Source of the DNA: Microvirga massiliensis
GTDB taxonomy: Bacteria > Pseudomonadota > Alphaproteobacteria > Rhizobiales > Beijerinckiaceae
Direction: 5' to 3'
Assembly: GCF_001006805.1 (NCBI RefSeq)
Contig: NZ_LN811350.1
Span: 761,190 to 825,189 of the forward strand
DNA length: 64,000 nt
The notes below the pieces were generated by a model. That model ran no database searches, had not been told where the DNA came from, and saw only the letters and a list, made by a program, of their open reading frames with translations. The position numbers and the translations under genes were made by a program. Positions 25,105 to 33,064 of the stretch are shown in pieces. Position 1 is the stretch's first letter. Each line of letters opens with the position of its first letter.

Positions 25105-26079
25105 TTACTGGATCCAGCCCTTTTCCTTGTAGTACTTGGCTGCGCCGGGATGCATCGGGGCCGAGTTCCCGTCCTTGATCATCTTCGTGGGCTCGAGATT
25201 CGCGAAGGCCGGGTGCAGCGACTTGAACTCGTTGAAGTTCTCGAACACCGCTTTAACGACCTGATAGACGGTCTCGTCAGACACCTTCGCCGAGGTCACC
25301 ATCGTGGCGAGTACACCGTAGGTTTCGGTCGGGTCCGGGTTGCCGGCGTAGAGCTTCCCGGGAATTGTGGCCTTTGCGTAGTAGGGGTTGTCGGCGACGA
25401 GCTTGTCGACGTCCGGACCCGTGATCGAGACGAGCTTCGCCCCGCAGGTGGTCGTCGGATCTTGGATGTTCGCGGAAGGATGGCCGACACCGTAGAAGAA
25501 GGCGTCGATCTTGTTGTCGCAGAGGGCGGGGCCGTGCTCGTCCGCCTTGAGCTCCGAGGCGAGGGAGAAGTCAGCCAGTTTCCAGCCCAGTGCCCCAAGC
25601 AACTGCTCCATGGAGGCCCGGGTGCCGGAGCCCGGATTGCCGACATTCACGCGCTTGCCCTTGAGCTCCTGGAACTTCGTGACGTTGGCCTCCTTGCGGG
25701 CCAGAACCGTGAATGGCTCCGGGTGGACCGAGAACACGGTGCGCAACTCATTGAACGAGCCGCTCTCCTTGAAGGCGGCAAGGCCTTTGAGAGAATTGTA
25801 TTGCACGTCGGACTGAGCCAACCCGAAATCGAGCTCACCCGCGCGGATCGTGTTCACGTTGAAGGCGGAACCGCCGGTCGATTCCACCGAGCAACGGATG
25901 CCGTGACTCTTGCGATCCTTGTTCACGAGGCGGCATACGGCGCCGCCGACCGCGTAATAGACGCCCGTGACGCCGCCCGTTCCGATCGTGACGAATTTCT
26001 GCTGCGCCTGCGCGGCACCTGCCGTGAGAAGGGCGATGCCGATCGAGACGGTCGTCGCGAGCAAACCAGAACGCTTCAT
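25105..26079 (-). CDS. TAXI-family TRAP transporter substrate-binding protein
   Basis: The 324-residue periplasmic protein has a Sec signal peptide ending near AGAAQAQQ. The TAXI fold follows with the diagnostic [20 protein letters not shown] at the mature start, then [40 protein letters not shown] and [26 protein letters not shown] precedes the ATG at 26079, and the longer frame upstream runs through repeats. It delivers its ligand to the fused permease encoded next. Known TAXI ligands include glutamate and other small carboxylates. The ligand here is not deducible. Confidence 0.93.
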   Translation of the reverse strand: MKRSGLLATTVSIGIALLTAGAAQAQQKFVTIGTGGVTGVYYAVGGAVCRLVNKDRKSHGIRCSVESTGGSAFNVNTIRAGELDFGLAQSDVQYNSLKGLAAFKESGSFNELRTVFSVHPEPFTVLARKEANVTKFQELKGKRVNVGNPGSGTRASMEQLLGALGWKLADFSLASELKADEHGPALCDNKIDAFFYGVGHPSANIQDPTTTCGAKLVSITGPDVDKLVADNPYYAKATIPGKLYAGNPDPTETYGVLATMVTSAKVSDETVYQVVKAVFENFNEFKSLHPAFANLEPTKMIKDGNSAPMHPGAAKYYKEKGWIQ

Positions 26080-26362
26080 CAAGACTCCTCCTTGGACTGT
26101 TCCGGCACGATGGCCGGTTTTCCCCGATCTATTCCGACTGCCCCCGGTGGGCCGGAGATCGTCGATGCGCAACCATCGGGGGAACAGCCCAGTTTGTCCA
26201 GTTGCCGGATGTAAGGTGGCTCTTGCCGTGATGAGGGCTTGGCTCTTGCGCCCCTCGCCTGATGGCAATCGGGCGCTATGCCAGGAGGGTACAGCCCCTT
26301 CCATTGCACTGCCGTCATGGCGAGCCGGAGGCGGCGCGCACAGCCCTTTCCGCCGCACTTCC

Positions 26363-26439
26363 GTCATTGCGAGCCGCAGGCGAAGCAATCTACCCCTCGA
26401 CGGATGCGCTTTTGGATTTCTCCTTGGGCTCGCCATGAC
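26363..26439. repeat. Repeat family A copy with flanking partial copies
   Basis: GTCATTGCGAGCCGCAGGCG followed by AAGCAATCTACCCCTCGACG, closing with TCGCCATGAC, forms a full element with one mismatch in its termini. Partial copies lie at about 26315-26345 and 26471-26495. The whole 439-base gap (26080-26518) holds no gene; its left end should carry the TAXI promoter. Confidence 0.75.
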
Positions 26440-26518
26440 GAAGAGGGAATGAACTTCAGGCGCGCTTCCGTCATTGCGAGCCTAAGGAGAAGTCCAGTTT
26501 GTCTTAGAATACAGTCTT

Positions 26519-27334
26519 CTACGGAGAATGCGCCGCCTCGACCTGCATCAGCGCTTCACGCATGAGTCCTCGAAATTCAGGGTGATCATAAAGGTCGTTA
26601 TGACCAGCATCATCCAATGTGCGATCGAAAACCAGGTTCCGGCTTGCGCTGCGCAGCGGCTCCGTGCGGGACGGCGGCACGACCGTGTCGCGGCCCGCCG
26701 CGAGGATAGCAATTGGCACCGAGGCCTCGCGCAGGAAGTCGATCGTCGGCATACGGTGCTGTAGCAGCAACCGGACGGGCGCCCACGGGAAATGATCGCG
26801 CGCGAGAGCCTCGAGCGAGTCGAACGGCGTCACCAGGACCGCGCCGGAGATCGGACGATGTCGCGCGAGATAGGCTGCCGCGCCGCTCCCGATGCTGAAG
26901 CCGACCGCGACGATTCCGGGCGGACGATCGCGCTGAAGGAAATCGAAGAGGGTGAGCGAATCCTCCAGCATTGCCTGCGCGCTCGGCCGTCCACCACTCG
27001 GCGCATAACCCCGATAGTGAAATGTGACGATCTCGTATTCCGGAAAGACACCGCGCAGGTAGAGTGCCGCCGTTTCCGCATTCCACGCGTTTCCACCGAA
27101 TCCCAGAATGAGGGGTTGAATGCCGGAAACTCGACTTGGCCGCAGCCTCACGCCCGCGAGGCGAATGCCGTCCTGCGTCTCGACCTCGAGACGTTCGGCG
27201 TCGCGTGGGAGAGCGGGTCTTTCGCCGCCGACGACGTGGGCCGGGAACAGCATTCTCGTCTGCCCGAGCGAGAGTACCGAAATCAGTCCCGCATAGGCGA
27301 GAGGAATGCCGAGGAGGAGATAGACGATCCACAT
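26519..27334 (-). CDS. Membrane-anchored alpha/beta hydrolase
   Basis: The 271-residue protein starts with one hydrophobic helix (MWIVYLLLGIPLAYAGLISV) that anchors it to the inner membrane. The hydrolase domain carries the nucleophile elbow VGFSIGSGAAAYLA, the acid in ILAAGRDTVVPPSRTEPL and the histidine in DDAGHNDLYDHPEF. FGGNAWNAETAALYLRGVFP gives the oxyanion region. These features resemble the YqkD/BEM46-like hydrolases of unknown substrate. I chose the ATG at 27334. Another ATG at 27379 overlaps the BrkB gene and would add 15 residues. The two genes are probably one transcript. Confidence 0.85.
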   Translation of the reverse strand: MWIVYLLLGIPLAYAGLISVLSLGQTRMLFPAHVVGGERPALPRDAERLEVETQDGIRLAGVRLRPSRVSGIQPLILGFGGNAWNAETAALYLRGVFPEYEIVTFHYRGYAPSGGRPSAQAMLEDSLTLFDFLQRDRPPGIVAVGFSIGSGAAAYLARHRPISGAVLVTPFDSLEALARDHFPWAPVRLLLQHRMPTIDFLREASVPIAILAAGRDTVVPPSRTEPLRSASRNLVFDRTLDDAGHNDLYDHPEFRGLMREALMQVEAAHSP

Positions 27335-27356
27335 GGTGTGAACTGAAGTGCGGGAA

Positions 27357-28223
27357 CTACTCCGGAGCCGGGCGAGCATTCATCCTCCGGCTTCCGCGAC
27401 TTTCCGCGAAGACCTTGGTGAACTCGGCGCCGAGGAGAAGGATGAGAGAGGAGTAATAGACCCAGAGCATGATCGTGATGAGCGAGGCCGCTGCGCCATA
27501 GGCCGATGCGAGATTGCTTCGCCCGAGATACCACCCGATCAGGAATTTGCCGATCGTGAACAGGACGCCTGTCACGACCGCGCCCATCGCGACGTCGCGC
27601 CATGTGAGGTCCACCTGCGGCAGAATCTTGAAGATCATCGCAAAGAGGAGCACCGAGATTCCGAATCCGACGATGCTGTTGAGGATCGCGAGAATCGTGG
27701 CTGCACCCGTGAAGGCCGCCTCGAGATAGGCGCTGAGTGCCGACAATCCCGCGTCGATGACGAGCGAGACGAGAAGAAGGAATCCGAAGCCGAGAACCAG
27801 AACCATGCTCAGGATGCGAGCCCGGATGAACTCCGAGAAGCCGCCACCTTCCGGGAACTTCACCTTCCAGATGATGTTGAGATCGTCCTGCAGCTCAATG
27901 ATGGCGCCGGTCACGAGAACCAGGAATGTCAGCACTCCCACCGTCGTCCCGATGATTCCCGACTCGACATTGCGGGCGCTGGCGAGCATCTGCTCGAGCA
28001 TGGAGGCCGATGTGCCGCCCACGAGCCCTCCGAGTTCGGTTACGATCGCGCCCTGCGCCGCCTCCCGTCCGAAGGCGAGTCCCGCGACGGCGATGGTGGC
28101 GAGGAGCATCGGCGCAAGGGAGAAGGTCGTAAAGAAGGCGATCGCCGCACCAAGGCTCATGGCGCGATCGTTCCACCATCCGAGCGACGCCTCCCGCAGC
28201 AGCCGCCAGAATTCCGTCAGCAT
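27357..28223 (-). CDS. YihY/BrkB-family inner membrane protein
   Basis: The 288-residue membrane protein has six hydrophobic segments. The family pattern is clear: ASLGWWNDRAMSLGAAIAFF at the start, VTGAIIELQDDLNIIWKVKF in the middle, and GAAASLITIMLWVYYSSLIL, LLGAEFTKVF near the end. BrkB was once called ribonuclease BN by mistake. Present evidence supports only a membrane role, with possible transport function. The alpha/beta hydrolase gene follows directly. The start ATG at 28223 gives the usual length. Confidence 0.92.
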   Translation of the reverse strand: MLTEFWRLLREASLGWWNDRAMSLGAAIAFFTTFSLAPMLLATIAVAGLAFGREAAQGAIVTELGGLVGGTSASMLEQMLASARNVESGIIGTTVGVLTFLVLVTGAIIELQDDLNIIWKVKFPEGGGFSEFIRARILSMVLVLGFGFLLLVSLVIDAGLSALSAYLEAAFTGAATILAILNSIVGFGISVLLFAMIFKILPQVDLTWRDVAMGAVVTGVLFTIGKFLIGWYLGRSNLASAYGAAASLITIMLWVYYSSLILLLGAEFTKVFAESRGSRRMNARPAPE

Positions 28224-28390
28224 GGCCTACCCAGTTGGTTGCAGTGACACGATGGGCGCATGCGTTCCCATGTAGCGCTGCCATTCCCACTCGGCTGCCG
28301 TGCAGATGAATTTTTCAGTCGGAAAGAGTTGCTGGCGGCGTGCGCTTCAGTCAGGCGCATTGATGTGCAGTACTTGCGACGTTGGCGCCG

Positions 28391-28516
28391 CCACCCTCAC
28401 CCACCGCCCTTCGAGGGTCGGCCTTTCCCATCGAAGGGAGAGGTCAGGCGGCGCGGCCCGCTCTTCGTCTCTCCCCTAGCGGGAGAGGTCGGATGCAGAG
28501 CGTCCGGGTGAGGGGG
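28391..28516. repeat. Repeat family B copy
   Basis: An imperfect long palindrome opens with CCACCCTCACCCACCGCCCT and closes with CGTCCGGGTGAGGGGG. Internal dyads of the form CTCTCCC and GGGAGAGGTC occur twice. Related copies are near 32.4, 32.6 and 37.1 kb. The flanking 28224-28569 interval has no gene. Confidence 0.75.
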
Positions 28517-28569
28517 AAACGCTGCGTTATTCGAGAGCAGCCGGCACGGGCGCCGCAAACCAGGACGCG

Positions 28570-28674
28570 TCAGCCGATCGTTTCGTGTGTTGCTCGGCTC
28601 GTCTGCGCGAGGCGCGGCCTGATCGGCAGCGTGATCGTGACGGTCTGCCCTGTTCGCGGATCGAGAATGGTCAT
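28570..28674 (-). CDS. Very short hypothetical protein
   Basis: A 34-residue frame begins MTILDPRTGQTVTITLPIRP. It is kept because AGGAGGGA stands 7 bases before the ATG, an unusually good ribosome site for a shadow frame. The composition is not random, with the DPRTGQ turn and a beta-like TVTITLP. There is no domain I recognise. It lies between repeat B and the corA gene and could be a leader-type or stand-alone small protein. Confidence 0.45.
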   Translation of the reverse strand: MTILDPRTGQTVTITLPIRPRLAQTSRATHETIG

Positions 28675-28855
28675 CGGCTGTCCCTCCTGGGACCGACAAT
28701 ATCCTTCATAGGCCATCGTGGCCGGCGATGACGTGATTTGACGCACGCGGAGTAAAGGATCCGTTGACGGGCTTCGGCCGCGAATACTGTATGCGGGCGC
28801 GTTTCGACTGCGTCGTTGCGCTGGCTTGATTGGGAGAACACCAGGAAAGCCGCCT

Positions 28856-29869
28856 TCACAGCCAGCCGTTTCGGTGGAAGCACCAGTAGAGGGTGCCGCA
28901 GATGAAAGCCATGATGCCCAGGAGGACGTAGTATCCATAGCGCCAGCTCAGCTCCGGCATGAATTGGAAGTTCATGCCGTAGATACCTGCGATTGCGGTC
29001 GGGACGGCGAGAATGGCCGCCCAGGCCGCGAGCTGGCGGGTGATCTCGGTCTGCTGCGCCTGTCCGGTCATCAGACTGGTCTCGAATGCGAAGGCGAGGA
29101 CTTCCCGCAGGGACTCGATCTCTTCCTGGACCCTGCGGATATGGTCGGAAACGTCACGGAAGAGGGGCTGCATTGCGGGATCGATCCCCGGCAGGCCTGG
29201 CTGCTCGAGCCGCCGGCACACCTCGACGAGAGGCACGGCCGCGTTGCGAAGACGCAGCAGGTCGCGCCGGAGCTGGTAGAGACGGGTGACCTCGGCCTGC
29301 GTCGCGCTGGCGGCCAGGATATTGTCTTCGATCTTCTCGACCTGCATCTGGATCGCCTCGAGGACCGGTATGTAATTGTCGACCACGAAATCCAGGATTG
29401 CATAGAGGATATAATCCTCTCCGGCCGACAGCGCGGTCGGCGACGCCTCGCAGCGCTCCCGCACCGGCGTGTAGGTGGTCGATGCGCCGTGACGGACCGA
29501 GACCACGTAGCCGCGCCCGACGAACAGGTGCGTCTCGCCGAAGGAGATGCGACCCTCGACCATCTGGGCCGTCCGCGTCACGACGAAGAGGGCCTCCCCG
29601 TACTGTTCGAGCTTGGGGCGCTGGTGGGCCTTGAGTGCATCTTCGATGGCGAGTTCGTGCAGGCCGAACGCCGCCTGAAGGCGCCTCAGCAAATCGAGCT
29701 CGGGCTCGTGAAGCCCGATCCAGACCACATGGCCTGGCCTGCGCGACCATTCACCAGCCTGGTCGACAGTAATATCGGCCGTGCGCCGCCCGCCCGAATA
29801 GACTGCTGCCGCGACCACTCCGGGTTCATGTCCCGGTGACGGAGAAACGAGCCTGAGCGTCGGTGCCAT
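28856..29869 (-). CDS. corA: Magnesium and cobalt transport protein CorA
   Basis: The 337-residue protein has the large cytoplasmic funnel domain and two C-terminal membrane helices. The signature motif lies in AIAGIYGMNFQFMPELSW, with GMN at the end of the first helix, which forms the ion selectivity filter. The acidic loop MPEL follows. It acts as a homopentameric channel for Mg2+ or related divalent ions. IEDALKAHQRPKLEQYGEAL near residue 75 is also typical of the family. The gene stands alone. A ZntB-like zinc role is possible, since both share the fold. Confidence 0.92.
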   Translation of the reverse strand: MAPTLRLVSPSPGHEPGVVAAAVYSGGRRTADITVDQAGEWSRRPGHVVWIGLHEPELDLLRRLQAAFGLHELAIEDALKAHQRPKLEQYGEALFVVTRTAQMVEGRISFGETHLFVGRGYVVSVRHGASTTYTPVRERCEASPTALSAGEDYILYAILDFVVDNYIPVLEAIQMQVEKIEDNILAASATQAEVTRLYQLRRDLLRLRNAAVPLVEVCRRLEQPGLPGIDPAMQPLFRDVSDHIRRVQEEIESLREVLAFAFETSLMTGQAQQTEITRQLAAWAAILAVPTAIAGIYGMNFQFMPELSWRYGYYVLLGIMAFICGTLYWCFHRNGWL

Positions 29870-30327
29870 GAACGATAACGCCGATAGCCGCCCGGCGTTG
29901 CCGGACCCGACGTCCTGTTCATGCAGGCAACTCTCTCGGCGGGCATGTCACGGCTTCGCATGCCTCACGCGGTGCGCCCCGGTGAATCGAAGAGCTCGAT
30001 TGGTTGGAGCCGGGAACGATCTCGAGCGGTTCGAGTTTCGCCAAATGGGTGATTTCGCCCTCATCCCATGGATGCACGGTTCTGCAATCGTCCTCAGGCG
30101 AATTGTGGCACTGTAGTTGCTCGTGACGGCCTCGGAGCTGGTGGTGTATGCAAGGTGACGGAAACGGGTTGAAATCGAGGCTTTCTTGAGGCAGATATAA
30201 TTAGTCGTGTATGCATTATTCAGATTTGGCCGGGGTGCCCGTTGCGGGCGCATGGATGGGAGCTTCGGTATCGGAAATGCTCGCGCCGCCCGGAATCATT
30301 GCAGACCAGAAGGGCAAGATCGGTATC
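29870..30327. other. Gene-free stretch
   Basis: About 450 bases between corA and the DUF6894 gene hold no credible gene. Both genes read away from it, so it should carry two divergent promoters. An in-frame extension of the DUF6894 gene back to 30211 exists but has no family support. Confidence 0.45.
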
Positions 30328-30591
30328 GTGAAGCGCTACTACTTCCATCTGGTGGATGGAAACGACATCATCCCGGATCACGTCGGCGTCGAGGCGACCG
30401 ATCTCGAGGAAGCTCGCAGAGAGGCCCTCAAGGCCATCCATGAGTTCCGTCGGGAGAGCCCTGATTCTGCCGCCGAGTGGAAGGATTGGCGAATCGACGT
30501 GGCCGATGCTTCGGGAACCACGCTGTTGTCGATTAATCTCAGCGACCTCTCCGTCTGGGAGAACGAGCGAAAACGAATCTCGCTCATGTAA
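30328..30591 (+). CDS. DUF6894 family protein
   Basis: The 87-residue soluble protein opens KRYYFHLVDGNDIIPDHVGV, then EATDLEEARREALKAIHEFR. This is the standard pattern of DUF6894, small proteins abundant in rhizobia and methylobacteria. They often respond to stress, but no molecular role is established. A GTG at 30328 fits the family start. An ATG at 30211 would add 39 residues that look unrelated. The C-terminal DWRIDVADASGTTLLSINLS matches the conserved end. Confidence 0.75.
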   Translation: MKRYYFHLVDGNDIIPDHVGVEATDLEEARREALKAIHEFRRESPDSAAEWKDWRIDVADASGTTLLSINLSDLSVWENERKRISLM

Positions 30592-31011
30592 TCCCAAGAG
30601 AAAGCCGGCCGGCTGCAGCACGGAAGTCCCGGGCCCGACTTCTCAGGGTCCATATCGGAACACAATCCCGACTCGAGCGCCTCGACCGGATGTGTGCAGC
30701 CACCGGTCTCCTTCGTCACGGGTTCGTGCACGGTCTGATCGCAAGCCGTGCGAGTTGCGCTGAAAGTGGTAGGCCGAGCTTGCTCAGCGCTTCCTTTGGC
30801 GAACTGGGCTCCGGGGCGCGCCGGGTGGAAGATCGGGTGTCTCCTCGGTGATCTGGCCGGACCATCGCAAAGCAGACTCTGCCTGCCGGCAATCCGGGCA
30901 GGCTGACGGAGGGCGGGGATGCCGCGGATGTACCGGCGCCCCGCCTTCTGCTTGCCCGGCACGTTTCGGAGTAGCGCTCGGGCCGAGGTCGATCTTCATC
31001 AAAGATTAACC
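30592..31011. other. Gene-free stretch
   Basis: Reading frames on both strands here are short, arginine-rich or proline-rich and have no ribosome sites. I see no repeat of family A or B. A weak GCCGGCCGGC palindrome lies near 30605 and may end the DUF6894 transcript. Confidence 0.4.
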
Positions 31012-31227
31012 ATGCGGGTGCTGATTGCCGCCATGCGTGCTGTTCCCTCGAAGTCTCCCGATCTCCTCCAGGAAGCCCGTATCTTGCAGACGCAGATCGG
31101 GACCTTGCGCGTCCTCCTCGACCTGCAGCTGTCACAGATCCGGGCGCTGGATCGGCGGTTCGCGCCATCGACTCCGGCAGGAATGGCCGCGCATCGTCTG
31201 CTGGTTCTCAAGCAGGACCGTTGCTGA
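31012..31227 (+). CDS. Small hypothetical protein, helical
   Basis: A 71-residue frame has codon use close to that of neighbouring genes (strong third-position G/C). The segment SPDLLQEARILQTQIGTLRV followed by LLDLQLSQIRALDRRFAPST looks like two amphipathic helices. No clear ribosome site precedes the ATG; a second Met seven codons later is an alternative start. I do not recognise a family. It sits 120 bases upstream of the PRC-barrel gene on the same strand. Confidence 0.4.
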   Translation: MRVLIAAMRAVPSKSPDLLQEARILQTQIGTLRVLLDLQLSQIRALDRRFAPSTPAGMAAHRLLVLKQDRC

Positions 31228-31349
31228 GCCCGGCCGTTCCGCATGCGCTCCCGCGAGAGCGAGACGTCCATGACACCTGAACCGGGGGCCGTGTCGGTCG
31301 TTGTCGTGGCATCTGTTTCTCGACCGGCGGGATACGCCAGGAGGATGCG

Positions 31350-31973
31350 ATGCCGAAACTTCCCTTCGCTCTTGCTCTCCTCACGATGGCTCTCCCGCTC
31401 GGCCCTGCTGTCGCTCAGAGCGGGCAGGCGCCGGCCGCTGCACCCGATGCGAACGTCCGGAACGGGGTCCCCCAAACCGCCTTGCGGCTCTCGAAGCTGG
31501 TCGGTGTGAGCGTTATCGGCCTCGATCACAACAGGATCGGCGAGATCGAGGAGGTGCTGGTGGACCGGGAGGGCAAGGCCCGGGCCGCCGTGATTGGGGT
31601 CGGAGGGTTCCTGGGAATCGGGGAGAAGAGCGTCGCGGTGCCGTTCGATACGATCCTGTGGAACACCGGCGAAGTTTCGGACGTCGCCTCTCCCAGCGCG
31701 AGCCTGAAGCCTTCCGAAGCGCCCCCGCCGCGTGCCTCTGGCGGGGCTGAACACATGCCCGGTGCACGGGTGAGCACCGATGCCCTGCAGGCCTCGAACG
31801 AGCGGGAGGGCGGACAGGTCAACCCGCAGACCGGTCCCGTGACGACAGGCGCGACCGAGCGGGCAACTGTTCAGGTGGTGGATCCGGACGAAGCTCCGAA
31901 GCAGGCCATGGTGCGCCTCACGAAGGCGCAGCTCGAACAGGCGCCCGCTTTCCGCTACAATGGGCGGCAATGA
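31350..31973 (+). CDS. Exported PRC-barrel domain protein
   Basis: The 207-residue protein begins with a Sec signal peptide (LPFALALLTMALPLGPAVAQ). A PRC-barrel follows at about residues 45-110: LRLSKLVGVSVIGLDHNRIG, EIEEVLVDREGKARAAVIGV and KSVAVPFDTILW. The remainder is a Pro/Ala/Gln-rich tail without fold. PRC-barrels occur in photosynthetic reaction-centre H subunits, RimM and many small stress-related proteins of Hyphomicrobiales. A periplasmic role is likely. A small membrane protein is encoded 32 bases later and may form a pair with it. Confidence 0.85.
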   Translation: MPKLPFALALLTMALPLGPAVAQSGQAPAAAPDANVRNGVPQTALRLSKLVGVSVIGLDHNRIGEIEEVLVDREGKARAAVIGVGGFLGIGEKSVAVPFDTILWNTGEVSDVASPSASLKPSEAPPPRASGGAEHMPGARVSTDALQASNEREGGQVNPQTGPVTTGATERATVQVVDPDEAPKQAMVRLTKAQLEQAPAFRYNGRQ

Positions 31974-32005
31974 TCGCGTGACCGGCTCGTGCACAGGAGG
32001 GTGGA

Positions 32006-32368
32006 TTGGCTCCCCGCTTCGACGTGCCCCCAACCTATACCATTAAGCCGATGGCTCCTCCGCCGGACTCGGACCGCCCGACTGCAGCGATGCTCAAGGC
32101 CGATATTGACAGCGGTCTCACCGGCGACAAGAACGACGTCTTTGATCCGGCTTTGTCCCCGCTCGGGACAGACGATGAAGCCGCCGGGCACCCGCCCAGC
32201 ACTTTCCAGATCGCGCTGGCGCGCCAGCTGGAGACGATCGAGCGTTGGAGACATGGTGCACGGATGACTGGCGTCATGGAGTACAGAAGCGGCGGCTTCC
32301 CGGTGCTTTTCGTCAGCTTCATCCTGGCTGTCGGCCTCATACTGGTGCTCGGAATCTGGAAGTTCTGA
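32006..32368 (+). CDS. Small single-pass membrane protein
   Basis: A 120-residue protein with a Pro/Asp-rich soluble N-terminus and one C-terminal helix (FPVLFVSFILAVGLILVLGI), the topology of a tail-anchored protein. The start codon is TTG at 32006, supported by a perfect AGGAGG five bases upstream. No ATG gives a comparable start. The central segment TFQIALARQLETIERWRHGA looks helical and basic. No family is recognised. It is probably cotranscribed with the PRC-barrel gene. Confidence 0.65.
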   Translation: MAPRFDVPPTYTIKPMAPPPDSDRPTAAMLKADIDSGLTGDKNDVFDPALSPLGTDDEAAGHPPSTFQIALARQLETIERWRHGARMTGVMEYRSGGFPVLFVSFILAVGLILVLGIWKF

Positions 32369-32408
32369 CCTTCGAGTTGGAGCGGCATGATGCCGGACCT
32401 CGCGCTGC

Positions 32409-32470
32409 CACCTCTTCACCTCTCCCGTGAAGGGAGAGGTCGCGCGCGACAGCGCGCGGGTGAGGGGGGA
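32409..32470. repeat. Repeat family B, short copy
   Basis: CACCTCTCCCGTGAAGGGAG followed by AGGTCGCGCGCGACAGCGCG and GGGTGAGGGGGG. Two nested dyads make a compact 62-base palindromic element. A longer copy follows about 60 bases later. Confidence 0.75.
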
Positions 32471-32528
32471 AACACCGCGATTTTTCTGTTGAGGGCAGCA
32501 ACACGCTGTGCTTGCAGGCGTAGCGCCG

Positions 32529-32653
32529 CCACCCTCACCCGGCTGCTTTCGCAGCCGACCTCTCACATCGAAGGAGAGGTGGAGACTTCGGCGCTGCAGC
32601 ACATCACCTCTCCCCTTGTGAGAGAGGTCGCCCCGAAAGGGCGGGTGAGGGGT
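32529..32653. repeat. Repeat family B, long copy
   Basis: It opens CACCCTCACCCGGCTGCTTT and closes GGGCGGGTGAGGGGT, with internal CTCTCACATCGAAGGAGAGG and CTCTCCCCTTGTGAGAGAGG dyads. It ends only 13 bases before the start codon proposed for the next gene. Confidence 0.75.
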
Positions 32654-32665
32654 GAACCACCGTGC

Positions 32666-32956
32666 TTGATAGTACTCCCTCTCGCTGCCTACCTCATAGC
32701 CTTCTGCACCCCGGCTCTCGCGCAAGTCGGCCCCTCCACCCTGACCATGTCGTGTCAACAAGCCCATGCGCTCGTCGCGTCGCAGGGCGCCATCGTGTTG
32801 CGCACCGGGCCGATCACCTATGATCGCTACGTAATCAGTCCTGCCTTCTGCATGCGGGCCGAGACGACCGAGCCGACCTGGGTCCCAACGGCGGACACGC
32901 CGCAATGCTTCATAGGCTATGTCTGCCGGCAAACGGATGTCGAACGCGGCAACTAA
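32666..32956 (+). CDS. Small secreted protein of unknown function
   Basis: The 96-residue protein has a hydrophobic N-terminus (IVLPLAAYLIAFCTPALAQV) that works as a signal peptide. The mature part begins QVGPSTLTMSCQQAHALVAS and contains TGPITYDRYVISPAFCMRAE and four cysteines, suggesting two disulfides. Related small exported proteins are common in Methylobacteriaceae. The only in-frame starts are a TTG at 32666 or an internal ATG after the signal. The normal upstream region seems replaced by repeat B, so the native start or promoter may have been lost. Confidence 0.65.
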   Translation: MIVLPLAAYLIAFCTPALAQVGPSTLTMSCQQAHALVASQGAIVLRTGPITYDRYVISPAFCMRAETTEPTWVPTADTPQCFIGYVCRQTDVERGN

Positions 32957-33064
32957 GTTTCGCCGCGTACTTCGGCATTGCCTATCGAAAACGCCTCTTC
33001 CTTCCCGGCCCGGAATCCCGCAGCCTAAGTCCCTGAATAACGCTGCTGAAACGGGGAGGCGGAT

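Noticed and set aside
24274..26214. 646-codon plus-strand frame opposite the TRAP genes
   Set aside because: No motif or ribosome site, and both opposite genes are well supported.
30716..32033. Minus-strand frames opposite the PRC-barrel region
   Set aside because: They lack ribosome sites and family features, while the plus-strand genes have both.
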